This document shows positions 59,497 through 64,000 of a stretch of DNA of 64,000 nucleotides, in pieces. The stretch is from NCBI RefSeq assembly GCF_005144965.1, contig NZ_CP039704.1, positions 744,001 through 808,000 on the forward strand, written 5' to 3'. Numbering within the stretch: the stretch's first letter is position 1; the number at the start of each line of letters is the position of its first letter. The position numbers and the translations under genes were made by a program. The notes beneath the pieces were generated by a model. It was not told the origin of the DNA and ran no database searches. It saw nothing but the letters and a program-made list of their open reading frames with translations. Source of the stretch: Hankyongella ginsenosidimutans. GTDB taxonomy: Bacteria; Pseudomonadota; Alphaproteobacteria; Sphingomonadales; Sphingomonadaceae.

Positions 59497-60865
59497 ATGG
59501 GAGCCGCCGACACGCCGCAGATGGAGCGCGGGCTGAAAAGCCGCCACGTCGAGATGATCGCCATCGGCGGCATCATCGGCGCGGGACTGTTCGTCGGCTC
59601 CAGCACCTCGATCGCGACCGTCGGCCCGGCGGTGATCGTCAGCTATCTGCTGGCGGGGCTGGTCATCCTGCTGGTCATGCGCATGCTGAGCGAGATGGCG
59701 GTCGCCAACCCCGGCATTTCTTCCTTCACGGAGTTTGCGCGGCTGGGGCTTGGCAACGGGGCGGGGTTCGTCACCGGCTGGCTCTACTGGTATTTCTGGG
59801 TGGTCGTGGTCGGCATCGAGGCCATCGCCGGCGCCAAGATTTTGAGCGCCTGGCTGCCGTTCGAAGTCTGGGAAATCGGCCTGGGCCTGATGCTGGTCAT
59901 GACGGCGGTCAACCTCATGTCCGCGCGCTCCTACGGCGAGTTCGAGTTCTGGTTCTCCTCGCTCAAGGTCGCGGCGATCCTGGTGTTCATTGCCATCGCC
60001 GGGGCCTATGTGCTCGGCCTGACCGGCCGCCCGGACCCGGACACTAACCATCTGGTCGCCCACGGGGTTTTGCGCCGCACGGCTGGCTTGCCGCTCTCCG
60101 GTGTCGTCAGTGTCATCTTCGCGCTGACCGGGGCGGAGATCGCCACCATCGCCGCCGCCGAGTCCGCCGAGCCGACCCGCACCATCGCCCGGCTCACCTG
60201 GTCGGTGTGCGCCCGCATCCTGCTGTTCTACGTGGTCTCGATCAGCCTGATCGTCGCGGCTGTGCCCTGGACCAGCATTGTGCCGGGCGAATCGCCGTTT
60301 GCCGCCGTTCTGGACGCCATTCACATCCCCTATGCCGGGACGATCATGAACATCGTGGTGCTGATCGCGGTTCTGTCCTGCCTCAACTCCGGGCTGTACG
60401 TCACCTCGCGGGTGCTGTTCGCGCTGGCCGTACGCGGCGACGCCCGCAGGCGCTGGTGAAACTGAACCGCCGCAAGGTGCCGGCACGCGCCATCCTGATC
60501 GGCAGCCTGTTCGGGTACGGTGCGGTGATTGCTTCTGTGATTTCGCCGGAGCGGGTGTTCACCTTCCTGCTGAATGCGTCGGGCGCGATCATGCTGTTCA
60601 TCTATTCGACCATCGCCGTCGCGCAGATCCGCCAGCGGCAGAAGCTGCAAGCGACGGCGCCGAGCGCCTGACGCTCAAGATGTGGTTCTTCCCTTATGCA
60701 AGCTGGTTTGCGGTCGCAGCGATGGCCGCGATCATGGTGGCGATGGCGCTCAGCCCCAGCCGCTCGATCGAACTTTATTCCAGCCTGGTCGTTCTGGGCC
60801 TCGCGCTGACCGCCTATCAGGTGCGCAAGCGTGCCGCGCGACCTGCCGTCGTCAGACCAGCTTGA
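59497..60865 (+). CDS. APC-family amino acid permease (frameshifted)
   Basis: MERGLKSRHVEMIAIGGIIG AGLFVGSS is the N-terminal motif of the AAT/GABA-type permeases; many hydrophobic segments follow, with FALTGAEIATIAAAESAEP (conserved TM6 loop) and CLNSGLYVTSRVLFALA. After breaks near 60450 and 60665 the protein continues LVKLNRRKVPARAILIG and ends with two more helices to 60865. About 456 aa, 12 membrane helices expected. Proton-coupled amino acid uptake is likely; the substrate is unknown. Confidence 0.88.
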
Positions 60866-61429
60866 GCAAGGCAAACCCGCCGACGATCAGCAGCACCAGC
60901 CCGGTCGTCACCAGGGTCAGGCGCTTCTCGATGAACACCTGGATCGGTGCGCCATACTTCTTCAGCAGGGCGGCGATCAGAAAAAGCGCGCACCGCGCGT
61001 GATGATCGAGAGGACCGTGAACAGCGCCAGATTGTAATGGGCGACGCCGCTGGCGATGGTCACCAGCTTGTAGGGGATCGGGGTGAAGCCTTTGATGAGG
61101 ATCACCCACGCCCCATATTCGGCATACATGTCGTGGAATTTGTCGAACCCATGGCTGTAGCCATAGAAGGCGATCAACTGCTTGCCGAGCGTCTCGAACA
61201 GCAGATAGCCGATCGCGTAGCCGAACAAGCCGCCCAGAACCGACGAGACCGTGCAGATGGCGGCCAGCCGCCAGGCGCGTTCCCGGTTCGCAAGCACCAT
61301 CGGCACCGCGATGACATCCGGCGGGATCGGGAAGAAGCTGCTCTCGGCAAACGAGATCGCAGCCAGCCAGCGCTCGGCGTTCGGCTTGGCGGCAACGCCC
61401 ATGGTCCAGTTATAGAGTTTGCGTAGCAT
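60852..61429 (-). CDS. YqaA-type DedA/VTT-domain membrane protein (frameshifted)
   Basis: MLRKLYNWTMGVAAKPNAER, FAESSFFPIPPDVIAVPMVL and GYAIGYLLFETLGKQLIAFYG then GFTPIPYKLVTIASG are the VTT re-entrant motifs of the YqaA branch. A break near 60985 separates the C-terminal KRLTLVTTGLVLLIVGG. About 193 aa. A lipid-transport role is known only for relatives. The 3' end overlaps the permease by 14 nt, head to head. Confidence 0.82.
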
Positions 61430-61468
61430 GCGGGCTCCTGGAGAGCGCTGATCTCAAATTGCCTCACC

Positions 61469-61577
61469 CGTCATCGCGAGGCTGCAAAGCAGCCGTGGCG
61501 ATCCAGTGCACAGAAGCAAAATCCCTGGTCAGGAGTCTGGATTGCCGCGTCGGCCTGGCGGCCTCCTCGCAATGACG
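61469..61577. repeat. MITE-like palindromic element
   Basis: CGTCATCGCGAGG and CCTCGCAATGACG are the ends; inner GGCTGCAAAGCAGCC and GCCGCGTCGGCCTGGCGGC palindromes. 109 bp in the 209-bp gap between the YqaA-type gene and flhA, which otherwise holds nothing recognisable. Confidence 0.65.
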
Positions 61578-61638
61578 CTCCCATCTAAAGACGTCGCGCT
61601 CTAACGGATTGCGCTGCACCGCACAAGATCGAGGGGCG

Positions 61639-63753
61639 TCAAACCGCGCCCAGCGCGCGAATTTTCGCCTTGGGGTGAATTTCGTTCTGGCTGAGCACCA
61701 CCGTCGCCGGGCGGAACCGCTCGATGACCGAGCGCACATAGGGCCGGATGCCGGGTGAGGTCAGCAGGCAGGGCATCTCGCCGCGCGCGGCCTGCGCCTC
61801 GAAGCTGTCGCGCACCGCGCCGATGAATTCCTGCAGCGTCGTCGGCGCCATGGCGAGCTGCCGCTCCTCACCGCCGCCGATCAGGCTTTCAGCGAACCGC
61901 TGCTCCCACAGCGGCGACAAGGTGACGAGCTGGATGATGCCGCCGCGCGCGTTCGCGGCGCTGATCTGGCGCGCCAGCCGGGCGCGGACATGTTCGGTAA
62001 TCAGGATCAGGCTCTGGGTGTAGCCGACGGCCTCGGCGATGCCTTCGAGGATTGCGCCCAGATCGCGGATCGAAATCTGCTCGCTCAGCAGGTTCTGCAA
62101 TACCCGCTGCACGCCCGACACCGTGATCTTTGACGGCACGATCTCGCCGATCAGCTTTTGCGCGTCCTTGGGCATCTCGTCGAGCAGGCGCTGGGTATCC
62201 ACATAGCTCAGCAGGTCGGCGATGTTTTCCTTGATCGATTCGGTCAGGTGCGTGGTGATGACGGTCGGCGCGTCGACCACCGTGTAGCCGCGGAAGCTTG
62301 CTTCGTCCCGCAGCGAGCGGTCGACCCACATGGCCGGCAGGCCGAATGCCGGCTCGCGCGTATCCTCGCCGGGCAGCGAGACCGCGTCGCCGGAGGGGTG
62401 CATGACCAGCAGCATTTCCGGCCGCAGGTCGCCGCGCCCCACCTCTGTCTCCTTGATGTAGAGCACGTAGGTGTTGGCGGGCAGCGCCATGTTGTCGAGG
62501 ATGCGCACGGACGGCATGACGAAGCCGAAGTCGCTCGCCAGCTGGCGACGCAGCGCCTTGATCTGGTCGGTCAGCCGGTAGCCGTCCTGCGGGCCGCTGA
62601 TGAGGTTCAGCAAGCCGTAGCCGAGCTCCAGGCGCACCTGGTCGATGGCGAGCGCCGTCGCGATCGGCTCCTCGGCGGGCGTCGCTTTGGCCATCGTCGC
62701 GGCCTCTTCCGCTTCGGCGTCCTGCGCGGCTTTGACGGCCCGGCCCTTGCCAAGCGCATAAGCCGTGTAGCCGAGCGCCCCGCCAGCCCAGCGAACGGGA
62801 TGAACGGCATGCCGGGCATCAGCGCCATGAAGCCCAGCATGCCGGCCGAAATGCCGATCGCCTTGGGATAGGCGGTGAGCTGGCCGATGAGCGCATCATC
62901 CGTCTTGCCGGTGACGCCCCTTGGACACCAGCAGGCCCGCCGCAGTCGACGTGATGAGCGCTGGAATCTGGCTAACCAGGCCGTCGCCGGCGGTCAGCGT
63001 CGTGTAGGTCTGGAAGGCTTCGCCCAGCGGCAGGCCGTTGATGCCGGAGCCAACGATCAGGCCGACAATGATGTTGACGAAGGTGATGATCAAACCGGCG
63101 ATGGCGTCGCCCTTCACGAACTTGGACGCCCCGTCCATGGCCCCGAAGAAGGTCGATTCGTTTTCCAGCTCCTTGCGGCGGGCCCGCGCCTGGTTCTCGT
63201 CGATCAGGCCAGCCGACATGTCGGCATCGATCGCCATCTGCTTGCCGGGCATGGCGTCGAGGCTGAACCGTGCGGCCACTTCGGCGATCCGGCCGGCACC
63301 CTTGGTGATGACGATGAAGTTGATGATGATGAGAATGGCGAAGATGGTGAGGCCGATCAGCGTCTGCCCACCCATCAGGAAGGTGCCGAAGGCATGGATG
63401 ACGCCGCCCGCCGCCTGCGTGCCTTCGTGGCCGTGGCCCAGGATCAACCGTGTCGAGGCAAGGTTCAGGCCCAGCCGGAACATCGTGAACACCAGCAGGA
63501 TCGTCGGGAAGGACGAGAGCTGGAGCGGCTTTTCAATGAACAGCGCCGTCATCAGGATCAGCACACTGAGCGTTATCGAAAGCGCCAGGCCGAAGTCGAG
63601 CATCCAGGTCGGCAGCGGCAGGATGAGCATCAGAATGATGCCGATCACGCCAAGCGCCACCACGATGTCGCGGTTGGCGTGCAGCCGGTTCAGGACCTGG
63701 CTGAGCTGCGGCGGCAGACCGCCGCCGGCCGTGGTGCTGGGTGCTTCAGCCAC
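61639..63753 (-). CDS. flhA: Flagellar biosynthesis protein FlhA (frameshifted)
   Basis: GTG 63753 start. N-terminal membrane half: [74 protein letters not shown] and [20 protein letters not shown] (FHIPEP region). After breaks near 62912 and 62790 the cytoplasmic domain has [55 protein letters not shown] and [19 protein letters not shown]. About 705 aa. It is the nonameric export gate of the flagellar type III system. Starts 3 nt after the regulator gene. Confidence 0.95.
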
Positions 63754-63756
63754 GCG

Positions 63757-64000
63757 TTAGACCGCCAGCCGCTCGGAGAGGTTGGCGGCCGGCACGGGCA
63801 CACCGGCCGCCGTGTATTCGTTCAGCTTGTTGCGCAGGGTGCGGATGGAGATGCCGAGGATATTGGCGGCATGCGTACGGTTGCCCAGGCAATGCTTCAA
63901 CGTGTCGATAATGAGGTCGCGCTCGACATCGGCGACCGTACGGCCGACCAGCCCGGCAGTGCCGATTGCCCCTCACCATCGAACGCCGGGTCAATGCCGG
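63757..64000 (-). CDS. C-terminus of an FlbD-like sigma-54 activator (5' part outside window)
   Basis: The visible frame reads LVGRTVADVERDLIIDTLKH, CLGNRTHAANILGISIRTLR and NKLNEYTAAGVPVPAANL, ending ERLAV at the TAA 63759-63757. This is the Fis-type helix-turn-helix of NtrC-family regulators; its place directly before flhA matches flbD, the class II/III flagellar activator of Caulobacter and relatives. A break probably lies near 63960, where the upstream frame is lost. Confidence 0.78.

Noticed and set aside
58639-60486. A 615-codon minus-strand frame across the end of the surface protein and the permease.
   Set aside because: It spans two unrelated plus-strand genes and has only shadow-type composition.
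1-64000. tRNA or rRNA genes, integrase or insertion-sequence transposase.
   Set aside because: No cloverleaf, rRNA-like stretch, tyrosine/serine recombinase or DDE transposase motif was recognised by eye; a tRNAscan or HMM run would be decisive.

Overview
The window is GC-rich DNA from an alphaproteobacterium. Evidence for this is an MmcB-type repair protein, the alphaproteobacterial NDUFS4-like complex I subunit, an flbD-flhA flagellar gene order, a separate purS-purQ pair and an Rc-GTA-like particle cluster. The genus cannot be fixed. No rRNA, tRNA, CRISPR array or insertion sequence is visible. A feature of the whole window is that many conserved genes, essential ones included, are broken by isolated 1-2 nt deletions, mostly in G/C runs, with family motifs intact on both sides. 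I therefore give most broken genes as one span with the break positions stated, and treat the breaks as probable consensus errors rather than decay.

Layout. 1-3621 (minus): a tight four-gene operon (TTC38-like TPR protein, DedA-like membrane protein, membrane-anchored ATP-grasp protein, NRDE/TANGO2 protein). 3849-5799: AhpD-like gene divergent from a TetR regulator, then a uracil-DNA glycosylase family gene. 5861-8184: purS, purQ, a HAD phosphatase and trhO, coupled by 4-nt overlaps. 8249-11921 (minus): a PEP-CTERM protein and the hisB-hisH-hisA-hisF operon. 11984-15723: DinG-like helicase, TerB-like protein, SixA-like phosphatase. 15796-21571: LapG-like protease divergent from a membrane receptor with a degenerate HD-GYP domain, then mmcB, selO and alanine dehydrogenase. 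21877-23029: an OmpA-family porin.

23167-43486 (minus) is a nearly complete gene transfer agent-like or tailed-prophage-like cluster. In transcription order it has a DUF6456 regulator, small and large terminase, portal, DUF6127, protease, capsid, fiber and fiber-tail adaptor, connectors, tail tube, GTA gp10-like, chaperone, tape measure, a TIM-barrel tail-sheath-like protein, gp12-, gp13-, gp14- and gp15-like proteins and a DUF2793 protein. It lacks integrase, replication and recognisable lysis genes. A vapBC pair and a DUF302 gene sit between terminase and portal. An XRE regulator is divergent from the DUF6456 gene, and GTACCAA motifs lie at both promoters. Palindromic elements fill the gaps between structural genes, and in several cases their end is the stop codon of the preceding gene.

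44297-53011 is mostly housekeeping: an MBL hydrolase, pabB-pabC fusion, rluB, rsmD, a lone response regulator, uvrD/pcrA, prmA and the complex I subunit. 53325-59412 encodes a surface protein of about 2,000 residues with VCBS/cadherin-like repeats and C-terminal FG-GAP repeats, a possible but unproven client of the LapG-like protease. 59497-64000 holds an amino-acid permease, a YqaA/DedA-type protein, flhA and the C-terminus of an FlbD-like regulator.
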